Of a stretch of 64,000 bases of DNA, positions 44,120-52,627 are shown in pieces; within the stretch, counting starts at the first letter, position 1, and each line of letters starts with the position of its first letter. The notes under the pieces are model-generated. The model searched no databases and was not told the origin of the DNA. It saw nothing but the letters and a program-made list of their open reading frames with translations. This stretch comes from Enterovibrio sp045679545 (GTDB lineage: Bacteria > Pseudomonadota > Gammaproteobacteria > Enterobacterales > Vibrionaceae). The translations under genes were made by a program, and so were the position numbers. The DNA lies in contig NZ_CP166194.1 of assembly GCF_045679545.1 (NCBI RefSeq), positions 1 to 64,000 on the forward strand. Direction: 5' to 3'.

Positions 44120-44410
44120 ATGTCGATGTCGATGCTTGAATTAGCTCGTCACTTGGAGACACTCGAAGAGTCTCCAGAAAAAATGATGTTTGGTAAACTT
44201 CTCACTGAATTAAGCGGCATGAGTGAAGAGCGCGTTCAACGTGCAGCTCGCCAAGTGCCGATCAGTGGGCTGCGTGAATTGGTTCATCAATTCAATAAAG
44301 TGATTGCAGATCGTCGCGGAGAGCGCGTGCAGGAATTGGCACAAGAAATTGCAGATGACGGCATTTCAGTCGAAGAGCTGCGCCAATATCTCACGCAGCG
44401 TAACGCATAA
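44120..44410 (+). CDS. Small H-NS-like oligomerisation-domain protein (tentative)
   Basis: 96 residues from ATG 44120 (weak TAGGT site). Mostly helical and charged. The C-terminal half, LRELVHQFNKVIADRRGERVQ followed by EIADDGISVEELRQYL, resembles the H-NS dimerisation region (LEKLEVVVNERRE... and ...IADGIDPNELL) but the protein ends there and lacks the C-terminal DNA-binding motif (TWTGQGRxP). It could modulate H-NS-type proteins or only share helix chemistry. Convergent with the EamA gene, stops 10 bp apart. Confidence 0.6.
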   Translation: MSMSMLELARHLETLEESPEKMMFGKLLTELSGMSEERVQRAARQVPISGLRELVHQFNKVIADRRGERVQELAQEIADDGISVEELRQYLTQRNA

Positions 44411-44420
44411 CTGTATTAAA

Positions 44421-45299
44421 TCACGTCTTACTTTTTCGTTGCTGAATTAAAAGACCAGCAATAATCATCACCAAGCCTATCAAGGTCGTTGGGTGGATTT
44501 GCTCGCCTATAATATTGGCCAGTAATATCAGCGAAATAAAGGGTGAAATAAAGATAAGGTTGCTGATCTTGGCGGTATTAGTCGCCAACTTCATTGCCTT
44601 GAGCCAAAGCACGAACGTGATCCCCATTTCAAACAAACCCACATAGCTGACGGCGAGCCAACCTTGCCAAGGAATACCATTCCAATCACTGCTGTATAGG
44701 CTTAGGCCAATTGAGAAAGGCAAAGACAATAAAAACCCAAGCAAGAGCCCAATCACAGGATCTGCTTGGTTTTTTGCGTTTAGAATCCAATAACCTGCCC
44801 ATAGAAGCGTTGACAGCAGTGCTAATCCCACGCCCAGCGGACTATCAAAGTTCAAGTCTAAAAGATTGCCTTTTGTAGCAATAACCACCACACCCGCATA
44901 ACCGAATGCCGCCGCAATCCAATCCTGTTTACGAATTTTTTGCCCTAAGAATATGGCCGCCATCAAGGTGAGCGTGATCGCCCAGCTGTAATTCAGCGGT
45001 TGAGCCAGCGAGGCGGGAAGCAAATCGTAAGCCTTGAATAGCACCAGATAATAGATAAATGGATTGATCAGCCCCAGCATCACGTAATAGAGCGGGCGGC
45101 GAGAAAAGGTTGATGCCAATTGATTGAGCGTGCCCTGCCATCCCGCCACAGCCGCAAGAGAGATTGCTGAGACCACGCTAGCTGCCGCCAGCATCTGGAT
45201 CGGATCCATGTAAGTCAGGGTGATTTTAAAGGCCGTCGCGACGGTTGACCAAAGCAATACAGCAGCCAATCCGTAGCCAATCGCAAGGCGATCATTCAT
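44421..45299 (-). CDS. EamA/DMT-family transporter
   Basis: 292 residues, ten predicted membrane helices in two EamA repeats (about 5-135 and 150-285). Typical segments: GYGLAAVLLWSTVATAFK at the N-terminus and IFISPFISLILLANIIGEQ near the C-terminus, a position where EamA proteins carry P-x-x-x-x-x-x-x-x-x-x-E. Members export metabolites or amino acids; the substrate is not predictable. Monocistronic. Confidence 0.9.
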   Translation of the reverse strand: MNDRLAIGYGLAAVLLWSTVATAFKITLTYMDPIQMLAAASVVSAISLAAVAGWQGTLNQLASTFSRRPLYYVMLGLINPFIYYLVLFKAYDLLPASLAQPLNYSWAITLTLMAAIFLGQKIRKQDWIAAAFGYAGVVVIATKGNLLDLNFDSPLGVGLALLSTLLWAGYWILNAKNQADPVIGLLLGFLLSLPFSIGLSLYSSDWNGIPWQGWLAVSYVGLFEMGITFVLWLKAMKLATNTAKISNLIFISPFISLILLANIIGEQIHPTTLIGLVMIIAGLLIQQRKSKT

Positions 45300-45431
45300 G
45301 AAAAATGCTTATTTAATAAGAGGGGAAAGCAGCAGTCTAGTGCAGTTCCCGACAAACAGAAAGGCTGGACATTTATCCAGTGTCTTATTAGCCTTCATGG
45401 CAGGCAATAAATAAAATTAAAAGGTAAGGGC

Positions 45432-46973
45432 ATGCAGATCGAAAGCCTGTTTTCTGATGGCATGATATGGCTAGCAGCGGCGACAGGTGCAGGGCTGACA
45501 CTGATAGTGAGCGTGGTCTATCACCGAATGGCGCAGAGCAACCTACGTGAGATGCATCAGCAACAACGCGAGGCCGATGAAAAACTCAGTCGCGCTGCGA
45601 TTGAGCATCTACAAACTGAAAACACATCGCTTCAACAAGAACTGGATGAGCTCGATCTTGAGCGAGACAGACTCAGCGCCGAGCTTCGTCTGCAATATGG
45701 CCGGTTGGCTGCGGCGGCGGAAAAGCTTCGTCAAATGGACGCACTGCGCGCCGAGAAAACCCAGCTTACCGAGACCTTGGATTCTGTGCGCGATAACAAA
45801 GCGGCGCTGGAGCTCACGCTGCGTGAGCAGCAAACCCGCACTGAAGAGCAACTGGAGGCAGCAGATGAGAAAATCCGCTTGCTAGAAGGCGCGGAAGAGC
45901 GCCTGCGCGTACAGTTTGAAAGTCTGGCTAATAAAGTGTTCGATCATAAAACTCGCACGGTTGATGAACAAAACCGTGCGAGTTTAGATTCATTGCTCGG
46001 ACCGTTAAAAAGCCAGCTTGAGGGTTTTCATAAACAAGTCAGTGACAGCTTTGGTGAGCAGGCCAAAGAACGTCATACCCTAATCCATGAAATCAAGAGT
46101 CTGCAAAAGCTCAATGAGGACATGACACGCGAAGCCGTGAACCTGACGCAAGCGCTAAAAGGGGATAACAAACAGCAAGGCAACTGGGGAGAGGTGGTGC
46201 TTGCGCGTGTGTTAGAAGAATCCGGCCTTCGAGAAGGGTACGAATACCAAACCCAAGTGAGCCTAGAGAACGAACAGGGCAAGCGCTATCAGCCCGATGT
46301 ACTTGTGCGTTTGCCGCAAGAAAAAGACGTCGTGATTGATGCCAAAATGGTGCTGGTCGCGTATGAACGTTATTTCCACGCAGACACAGTGGCGGAAAAA
46401 GACAGCGCGCTGCGCGAACATGTCGCCGCGATTCGCAGTCATATTCGAGGCCTTGGAAGGAAGGATTATCATCAACTGCATGGTATTCACAGCCTCGATT
46501 ACGTTCTCATGTTTATCCCCATCGAGCCTGCGTTCCAGATCGCCTTGGAAGCAGAACCCTCGTTGATTCGTGAGGCGCTCGATCACAACATCATGTTGGT
46601 CAGTCCAACGACCCTGTTGGTGGCATTAAGAACCATCAATAACTTGTGGCGTTATGAGCATCAAAATCAGAATGCGCGTCTTATCGCTGATAAAGCGGCC
46701 AAGCTTTACGATAAAATTCGTCTGTTTGTGGCCGATGTTGAAGTGCTCGGCGCGGCGCTTGATAAAGCAGGGGACAGCTATCACAGCGCGCTCAATAAGT
46801 TGTCCACGGGGCGTGGCAATATTCTGCGTCAGGTTGAAGGCTTTAAATCCCTCGGGGTCGAAGTGAAGCGTGATATCAGTCCAGCGATGCTAAAACGAGA
46901 CACGTCTGAAGAATCTGAGCAAAACGAAGACGTGGTTACCTTACCCATCTCGCGTGATTTATCAGACAGGTAG
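45432..46973 (+). CDS. rmuC: DNA recombination protein RmuC homologue
   Basis: 513 residues. An N-terminal membrane helix (about 10-30, GMIWLAAATGAGLTLIVSVVY) precedes a long coiled coil (about 35-155) and the RmuC nuclease-like domain (about 170-460). The PD-(D/E)xK-type core YQPDVLVRLP...VVIDAKM is present (about 285-305). RmuC limits inversions at short inverted repeats in E. coli. ATG follows AAGGTAAGGG. It precedes ubiE, the same order as in Vibrio and E. coli. Confidence 0.95.
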   Translation: MQIESLFSDGMIWLAAATGAGLTLIVSVVYHRMAQSNLREMHQQQREADEKLSRAAIEHLQTENTSLQQELDELDLERDRLSAELRLQYGRLAAAAEKLRQMDALRAEKTQLTETLDSVRDNKAALELTLREQQTRTEEQLEAADEKIRLLEGAEERLRVQFESLANKVFDHKTRTVDEQNRASLDSLLGPLKSQLEGFHKQVSDSFGEQAKERHTLIHEIKSLQKLNEDMTREAVNLTQALKGDNKQQGNWGEVVLARVLEESGLREGYEYQTQVSLENEQGKRYQPDVLVRLPQEKDVVIDAKMVLVAYERYFHADTVAEKDSALREHVAAIRSHIRGLGRKDYHQLHGIHSLDYVLMFIPIEPAFQIALEAEPSLIREALDHNIMLVSPTTLLVALRTINNLWRYEHQNQNARLIADKAAKLYDKIRLFVADVEVLGAALDKAGDSYHSALNKLSTGRGNILRQVEGFKSLGVEVKRDISPAMLKRDTSEESEQNEDVVTLPISRDLSDR

Positions 46974-47142
46974 TTGGCACACTAAGCACTGCAATCATGG
47001 TTTGAACTGACTAAAATAACCACAAAATACCGATGCCTCACTGACTCGCGCTTCTTGTGGTTGTTTGAGTATGTAAAGTACACTAAGCGGCAAAAATATC
47101 GGGCATTCCCTATTCCGGTCCGGTGTTACTCAGGGGTTTACA

Positions 47143-47922
47143 ATGACAGATTTGACACAGGGCGTGACACAAGACGCAGAGGACAATACCACTCACTTTG
47201 GCTTCAAGACGATCGCCAAAGACGAAAAGGTCGGTATGGTTGCTAACGTCTTCCACAATGTGGCCGCGAAATACGACATCATGAATGATGTGATGTCCAT
47301 GGGTATTCACCGAATTTGGAAACGCTTCACCATTGATTGCAGTGGCGTACGCCCAGGTCATCGTGTGCTCGACCTTGCGGGTGGCACTGGCGATTTGACC
47401 GCGAAATTCTCCCGCATTGTCGGTGAGAAAGGTCAAGTGATATTGGCTGACATCAACAACTCCATGCTCAATGTGGGTCGCGATAAACTGCGTGACATGG
47501 GCGTGGTCGGCAACGTTAACTATGTTCAGGCTAACGCCGAAGAACTGCCATTTCCGGATGATCACTTTGACTGCATCACCATTAGTTTTGGCCTGCGTAA
47601 CGTCACTGACAAAGACAAAGCGCTACGCTCTATGTATCGCGTGTTGAAGCCGGGTGGTCGCTTACTGGTATTGGAATTTTCCAAACCTCTGGTTGAGCCA
47701 CTTTCTAAGGTGTACGACGCTTATTCGTTCTACCTTTTGCCGAAAATGGGTGAGCTTATCGCCAATGATGGCGAGAGCTACCGCTACTTAGCCGAATCTA
47801 TTCGCATGCACCCTGATCAGGACACCCTGAAAGGGATGATGGAAGAAGCAGGCTTCGAGCAAACCAAATACTTCAACTTGACCGGTGGCATTGTTGCCCT
47901 GCACCGTGGTTACAAATTCTAA
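47143..47922 (+). CDS. ubiE: Ubiquinone/menaquinone C-methyltransferase
   Basis: 259 residues (E. coli 251). SAM-dependent class I methyltransferase acting in both ubiquinone and menaquinone synthesis. SAM-binding motif VLDLAGGTGDLTAKF (about 74-88), acidic ADINNSML, then AEELPFPDDHFDCITISFGLRN and RVLKPGGRLLVLEFSKP. The N-terminal FGFKTIAKDEK is diagnostic. First of the ubiE-ubiJ-ubiB unit (ubiJ starts 9 bp after). Confidence 0.97.
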   Translation: MTDLTQGVTQDAEDNTTHFGFKTIAKDEKVGMVANVFHNVAAKYDIMNDVMSMGIHRIWKRFTIDCSGVRPGHRVLDLAGGTGDLTAKFSRIVGEKGQVILADINNSMLNVGRDKLRDMGVVGNVNYVQANAEELPFPDDHFDCITISFGLRNVTDKDKALRSMYRVLKPGGRLLVLEFSKPLVEPLSKVYDAYSFYLLPKMGELIANDGESYRYLAESIRMHPDQDTLKGMMEEAGFEQTKYFNLTGGIVALHRGYKF

Positions 47923-47931
47923 GGTGCTGCT

Positions 47932-48564
47932 ATGCCTCTTGATCCTTTAGTCACCGCCATTGTTGAAACCAGTCTAAACTCGCTGGTTCGGCAGGATGCG
48001 GAAAGTCAGCGGCGACTTGCTCGCCTCAAAGGCAAAGTGCTGCGTGTCAGCCTGACAGACATTAATAAAAAATTGGTGTTTGTGTTCAGCCAGCAAATTG
48101 ATGTGTTGGCTGATTTTGAAGGTGATGCGGATTGCGATTTGGCGTTGGCTATTTCAGTCGCGCCACAACTGAAAGATAAAGCCAACCTGACTGCACTTAT
48201 CAAGCAAGACAAACTGCATCTTGATGGTGATATCGATGTTGCTCAGCAGTTTTCCAATTTGCTCAACGGCTTGAATCCAGACATTGCCGAATGGTTATCT
48301 CACTATACTGGCGATGTGGTTGCACATACCGTGGTGAGTGGCGCCAAGCAAGGGTTAGCCTTCATTAAAGCGCTGGGTCAACGGAATCAGCGTTATGCTG
48401 CTGAGTTAGTGGTTGAAGAATGGCGCTTGGCACCTGGTGCTTTAGAAGTGGCCTACTTTGCCGATCAGGTCGATGAGGTGCAAAGTCAGGCATCGCGTCT
48501 ACATGCGCGCCTTGATGCCTTTGAGCAAAAACTGGCTAGAATCGCCAAGGTGGAAAACGCATGA
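47932..48564 (+). CDS. ubiJ: Ubiquinone biosynthesis accessory factor UbiJ
   Basis: 210 residues (E. coli 201). N-terminal SCP2 lipid-binding fold (about 15-115: LRVSLTDINKKLVFVF, DCDLALAISVAPQL) and a C-terminal coiled coil (about 160-205). UbiJ with UbiK helps assemble the soluble Ubi complex and binds ubiquinone intermediates. Overlaps ubiB by 4 bp (ATGA), so translationally coupled. Confidence 0.93.
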   Translation: MPLDPLVTAIVETSLNSLVRQDAESQRRLARLKGKVLRVSLTDINKKLVFVFSQQIDVLADFEGDADCDLALAISVAPQLKDKANLTALIKQDKLHLDGDIDVAQQFSNLLNGLNPDIAEWLSHYTGDVVAHTVVSGAKQGLAFIKALGQRNQRYAAELVVEEWRLAPGALEVAYFADQVDEVQSQASRLHARLDAFEQKLARIAKVENA

Positions 48565-50195
48565 CACTGAGCGAAATTCGCCGCCTCTATAAGATCACCA
48601 AAGTGCAACTAAGCTATGGTTTGGACGAGTTGCTGCCCAAACAAGCGATTACTCGTGCTCCGCACTTGATGCGTAAGATGCTGTTTTGGATGAAAAACGA
48701 ACATCAAGACATGCCGCTGGGTGAGCGCCTTAGATTGGCGTTACAAACGCTTGGCCCTGTATGGATCAAGTTCGGGCAAATGATGTCGACTCGACGCGAT
48801 TTGTTTCCGCCAGCAATCGCCGATCAGCTCGCGCTGTTGCAAGACCAAGTCGCCCCGTTTGATGGCAAACTGGCCAAAGCGCAAATGGAAGCTGCGCTGG
48901 GTGGCCCACTCGAAACCTGGTTTGATGATTTCGACGAAACGCCGCTGGCTTCGGCGTCGATTGCACAAGTGCACACCGCGATCTTGAAAGAAAACGGTCG
49001 AGAAGTGGTATTGAAGGTCATTCGTCCCGATATCCTTCCGGTTATTCAAGCCGACATCAAACTCATGTATCGCATGGCGCGCATTGTTGCCCGTTTCCTG
49101 CCAGAGGCTCGTCGCTTAAAGCCGGTGGAAGTGGTTCGTGAGTACGAAAAAACCTTGCTTGACGAATTGGATCTGATGCGCGAAGCGGCCAATGCGATTC
49201 AGCTACGCCGCAACTTTGAAAACGACCATATTCTTTATGTGCCTGAAACTTTCAGTGATTACTGCCGTACCAGTTTGATGGTGTCGGAGCGTATCTACGG
49301 TATTCAGGTATCTGATCTTGAAGGACTTAAAGCCAACGGTACTGATTTGAAATTGCTCGCCGAGCGCGGTGTGCAAGTGTTTTTCACCCAAGTGTTCCGA
49401 GACAGCTTTTTCCATGCTGACATGCACCCGGGCAATGTGTTTGTTTCTTATGAACACCCAGAAGATCCGCAATGGATTGGCTTGGACTGTGGCATCGTCG
49501 GGACGCTGAACCGAGAAGATAAGCGGTATTTGGCGGAAAACTTTCTCGCTTTCTTCAACCGCGATTACCGCAAAGTGGCAGAATTGCACGTGGATTCTGG
49601 CTGGGTGCCGCACGACACCAATGTCGACGAATTTGAATTCGCGATCCGCACTGTGTGTGAGCCGATTTTTGAAAAACCGCTGTGTGAGATCTCCTTCGGT
49701 CACGTATTGTTAAATCTGTTTAATACTGCGCGCCGTTTCAACATGGAAGTGCAACCACAGCTCGTCCTACTGCAAAAGACCTTGTTGTACGTGGAAGGGT
49801 TGGGTCGACAGCTTTACCCGCAATTGGATCTTTGGGATACCGCGAAACCATTTCTCGAGCAGTGGATGTCACGCCAGTTAGGGCCACAAGCGGTCATTAA
49901 CGCCATCAAAGAGAAAGCGCCATTCTGGGCAGAGAAATTACCTGAGCTGCCTGAACTGGTCTATGACAGTTTGCGCCAAGGTCGTCAGGTGAATCAGCGC
50001 ATGGATGTGATGTACAAAGAATTCATGCAGTCTCGAAAACAAAACAACCGCGCAAAGTTCTTATTGGGCGTGGGGGCAACGTTACTCGTCACGTCTGCCA
50101 TACTCTATAGCAACCAAGTAGAAGATTTACCGCAGATCGCGGGCGTTGTTGCATTGTTTAGCTGGGTGCTTGCATGGCGAGCATTTAATAGATAA
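48561..50195 (+). CDS. ubiB: Ubiquinone biosynthesis regulatory kinase-like protein UbiB
   Basis: 544 residues (E. coli 546). Atypical ADCK/ABC1 kinase fold needed for ubiquinone synthesis. Landmarks: the inhibitory KxGQ helix IKFGQMMSTRRDLFPP (about 71-86), the Ala-rich nucleotide loop ASASIAQVH (about 130), catalytic-loop HADMHPGN and the metal-binding LDCGIVG. Two C-terminal membrane helices (FLLGVGATLLVTSAILY; IAGVVALFSWVLAWRAF). Third gene of the ubi unit. Confidence 0.97.
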   Translation: MTLSEIRRLYKITKVQLSYGLDELLPKQAITRAPHLMRKMLFWMKNEHQDMPLGERLRLALQTLGPVWIKFGQMMSTRRDLFPPAIADQLALLQDQVAPFDGKLAKAQMEAALGGPLETWFDDFDETPLASASIAQVHTAILKENGREVVLKVIRPDILPVIQADIKLMYRMARIVARFLPEARRLKPVEVVREYEKTLLDELDLMREAANAIQLRRNFENDHILYVPETFSDYCRTSLMVSERIYGIQVSDLEGLKANGTDLKLLAERGVQVFFTQVFRDSFFHADMHPGNVFVSYEHPEDPQWIGLDCGIVGTLNREDKRYLAENFLAFFNRDYRKVAELHVDSGWVPHDTNVDEFEFAIRTVCEPIFEKPLCEISFGHVLLNLFNTARRFNMEVQPQLVLLQKTLLYVEGLGRQLYPQLDLWDTAKPFLEQWMSRQLGPQAVINAIKEKAPFWAEKLPELPELVYDSLRQGRQVNQRMDVMYKEFMQSRKQNNRAKFLLGVGATLLVTSAILYSNQVEDLPQIAGVVALFSWVLAWRAFNR

Positions 50196-50201
50196 ATACC
50201 C

Positions 50202-50247
50202 ATTCAAGTTATCCTCGCTGAAAGCAGAAAATTGAGGTAGCTTGAAT
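50202..50247. repeat. Inverted repeat between ubiB and tatA
   Basis: ATTCAAG (50202-50208) and CTTGAAT (50241-50247), with inner TCCTC/GAGG partial pairing. No T tract. Resembles short dispersed intergenic palindromes of Vibrionaceae, from memory. Confidence 0.5.
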
Positions 50248-50327
50248 AACATAAATAAGTTGTAACATGTTGCGAGTAGAATCGTGTTACATCGTTTATT
50301 CACCACATAACACAGAGGTCGTTCTAG

Positions 50328-50558
50328 ATGGGTGGTATTAGTATTTGGCAACTTCTTATTGTTGCTGTCATCGTCATTCTCCTTTTTGGCACCAAGAAGT
50401 TGCGTAACATTGGCGGCGATCTGGGTTCAGCAGTGAAAGGCTTTAAAAAAGCCATGACTGACGATGAAAAGAAAGACGCTGATTTCGTTCAGGAAAAACT
50501 GGAAGAGAAAGACAGCACGGCACAAAAGAGCGAAGCGAAAGACAAAGAGCAGGCATAA
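50328..50558 (+). CDS. tatA: Sec-independent translocase TatA
   Basis: 76 residues. One N-terminal membrane helix (IWQLLIVAVIVILLF), the conserved hinge FGTKKLRNIGGDLG and an amphipathic helix GSAVKGFKKAM, then a charged tail. TatA multimers form the channel for folded Tat substrates. First of tatABC; tatB starts three bases after its stop. Confidence 0.97.
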   Translation: MGGISIWQLLIVAVIVILLFGTKKLRNIGGDLGSAVKGFKKAMTDDEKKDADFVQEKLEEKDSTAQKSEAKDKEQA

Positions 50559-50561
50559 TCC

Positions 50562-50915
50562 GTGTTTGATATCGGTTTTTGGGAGCTGATCCTGATCGCA
50601 GTTGTTGGTCTGGTTGTGCTCGGCCCTGAACGTTTACCTGTTGCTATTCGAAATGTGTCTCGCTGGATTGGCGCGGCACGACGTATGGCGGGTTCTGTAA
50701 GAGATGAGCTTGAACAAGAGCTTAAAATCCAAGAACTACAGGATAACTTGAAAAAAGCCGAGCAGATGGGAATGCAAAACCTGTCGCCCGACCTGCAGCA
50801 GTCTGTTGATGAGCTGAAAAAAGCAGCAGAAGGTGTCCAGCGCCCTTACGCCAGTAAGAGTGAAAACACTGATGTTGCCAGCGCCTCTAGTCCTACTAAG
50901 GATAAAACCGAGTAA
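50562..50915 (+). CDS. tatB: Sec-independent translocase TatB
   Basis: 117 residues (shorter than E. coli, 171, mostly in the tail). GTG start. N-terminal helix FDIGFWELILIAVVGLVVLG with the conserved Glu, hinge GPERLPVAIR, then a long amphipathic helix and a polar tail ending KDKTE. TatB binds signal peptides with TatC. Confidence 0.96.
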   Translation: MFDIGFWELILIAVVGLVVLGPERLPVAIRNVSRWIGAARRMAGSVRDELEQELKIQELQDNLKKAEQMGMQNLSPDLQQSVDELKKAAEGVQRPYASKSENTDVASASSPTKDKTE

Positions 50916-50952
50916 CGGTAATCCGTAGGGCTCCAGTTTTTGTCGAGTAACT

Positions 50953-51717
50953 ATGTCATCTGTTGAAGATACCCAACCGCTTATTAGTCACCTTGTCGAA
51001 CTAAGAGACCGACTGCTGCGCGCCTTAATGGCAGTGCTGGTGGTGTTTCTTTGTTTGGTGTATTTCGCCAACGATATTTATACGTTCGTGGCTGCACCCT
51101 TGGTGGATCGGCTGCCCGAAGGCACCAGTATGATTGCAACAGATGTGGCTTCGCCCTTCTTTACGCCAATCAAACTGACCTTGGTGGTCTCGGTATTCAT
51201 TGCTGTGCCAATGATTTTGTATCAGATCTGGGCGTTCGTCGCGCCGGGTTTATACAAACATGAAAAGCGCCTTGTGATGCCGCTTCTGGCATCTAGCTCC
51301 TTGTTGTTCTATTGCGGCGTAGCCTTCGCGTATTTTGTTGTCTTCCCTTTGGTGTTTGGATTTTTTACGTCAATCGCCCCGATAGATGTTGAGATCGCAA
51401 CGGACATTGCAAGCTACCTCGATTTTATACTGGCGCTGTTTATGGCGTTCGGTATTGCGTTTGAAATTCCGGTCGCGATTATCTTGCTGGTATGGACGGG
51501 GGCCGTTGACCCGGATGACTTGCGTAAGAAGCGCCCTTATATTGTGGTAGCGGCCTTTGTTGTCGGCATGTTCCTTACGCCACCGGACATCATCTCGCAG
51601 ACACTACTGGCTATCCCAATGTGTCTGTTGTTTGAAGTTGGGCTGTTCTTCTCCCGTTTCTACAAACGGCGTGACGAGGAAAGCAGTGAAGAAAACGAAG
51701 AGCACAGTCAGGGATAA
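50953..51717 (+). CDS. tatC: Sec-independent translocase TatC
   Basis: 254 residues, six membrane helices. N-terminal PLISHLVELRDRLLRAL is the signal-peptide-recognition segment with its conserved Glu; YQIWAFVAPGLYKHEKR is the first cytoplasmic loop signature. A C-terminal acidic tail (EESSEENEEHSQG) is cytoplasmic. Followed by a terminator. Confidence 0.97.
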   Translation: MSSVEDTQPLISHLVELRDRLLRALMAVLVVFLCLVYFANDIYTFVAAPLVDRLPEGTSMIATDVASPFFTPIKLTLVVSVFIAVPMILYQIWAFVAPGLYKHEKRLVMPLLASSSLLFYCGVAFAYFVVFPLVFGFFTSIAPIDVEIATDIASYLDFILALFMAFGIAFEIPVAIILLVWTGAVDPDDLRKKRPYIVVAAFVVGMFLTPPDIISQTLLAIPMCLLFEVGLFFSRFYKRRDEESSEENEEHSQG

Positions 51718-51732
51718 TCTCTGAGTGAGTGA

Positions 51733-51761
51733 ATAAAGCCAGTGATACACTGGCTTTTTCT
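51733..51761 (+). terminator. tatABC terminator
   Basis: AAAGCCAGTG-ATA-CACTGGCTTTTT stem, then CTTTG. Confidence 0.9.
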
Positions 51762-51805
51762 TTGTTGTGCCAACGTAAACAAGCCATGTGATACAAGGAC
51801 AAATC

Positions 51806-52585
51806 GTGATTGATATTGGCGTTAATCTGACAAGTGCTCGGTTTGATAAAGACCGAGACGATGTGGTGATGCGTGCTCAGCAAGCGGGCGTCACCGCAAT
51901 CTTGCTGACAGGGACCGATCTTGAGTCCAGCCCTCACGCTGCAGCACTCGCAACGCAATACCCTGACTATGCGTATGCAACCGCAGGCGTGCATCCACAT
52001 GATGCGAAAAGCGTCGATGACTTATCGTTACCAACGATTCGTGAGTTGGCAAAGCAACCTCAGGTGGTGGCGATTGGAGAATGCGGTCTCGATTTTAATC
52101 GCGATTTCTCGCCGCGCCCGCAGCAAGAAGCGGTATTTGAAGCGCATCTTCGTCTGGCGGCTGAACTGAACATGCCCGTGTTTTTGCATTGCCGAGATGC
52201 TCATGAACGCTTTATGGCGATATTGACACCGTGGCTGACCAAATTGCCCGGTGCCGTGCTGCACTGTTTTACCGGATCGGAGCAAGAGCTTCGCGAATGC
52301 TTAGAGGTGGGGCTATATATTGGCATTACGGGCTGGATATGTGATGAAAGGCGCGGCGAGGCCTTACGCGCTATCGTGCCACTTATTCCTGATGACCGAT
52401 TGATGATAGAAACCGATGCGCCGTATTTGTTGCCGCGCGATCTCAAGCCGAAACCTAAGTCGAGCCGCAACGAACCTTGCTACTTACCACATATTGCCTC
52501 AGAGATTGCCGTATTGCGTCAGCAAGACACTGAGCAGTTGATCACACAAAGTGCGGCGAACACTCGTCGCTTATTCAAACTGTAG
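51806..52585 (+). CDS. tatD: TatD-family 3'-5' DNase
   Basis: 259 residues. Metal-dependent nuclease of the TatD family, a TIM barrel; not needed for Tat export. Seen: DIGVNLTS, TAGVHPHDA (His ligands), AIGECGLDFNRDF (Glu), FLHCRDAHERF (His), GAVLHCFTGSEQE (His) and IETDAPYLLPRDL (Asp). GTG 51806 is chosen over GTG 51788: AAGGAC lies just before it and the protein then starts as E. coli TatD does. Own transcription unit or read-through from tatC. Confidence 0.95.
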   Translation: MIDIGVNLTSARFDKDRDDVVMRAQQAGVTAILLTGTDLESSPHAAALATQYPDYAYATAGVHPHDAKSVDDLSLPTIRELAKQPQVVAIGECGLDFNRDFSPRPQQEAVFEAHLRLAAELNMPVFLHCRDAHERFMAILTPWLTKLPGAVLHCFTGSEQELRECLEVGLYIGITGWICDERRGEALRAIVPLIPDDRLMIETDAPYLLPRDLKPKPKSSRNEPCYLPHIASEIAVLRQQDTEQLITQSAANTRRLFKL

Positions 52586-52627
52586 GCGTTATGATTCGCT
52601 CAAATCACTTGGATTAAGGAGGATATC

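Noticed and set aside
47018..47062. AACCACAA/TTGTGGTT inverted repeat as an rmuC terminator
   Set aside because: The 29-nt loop and lack of a U tract make a rho-independent terminator unlikely.
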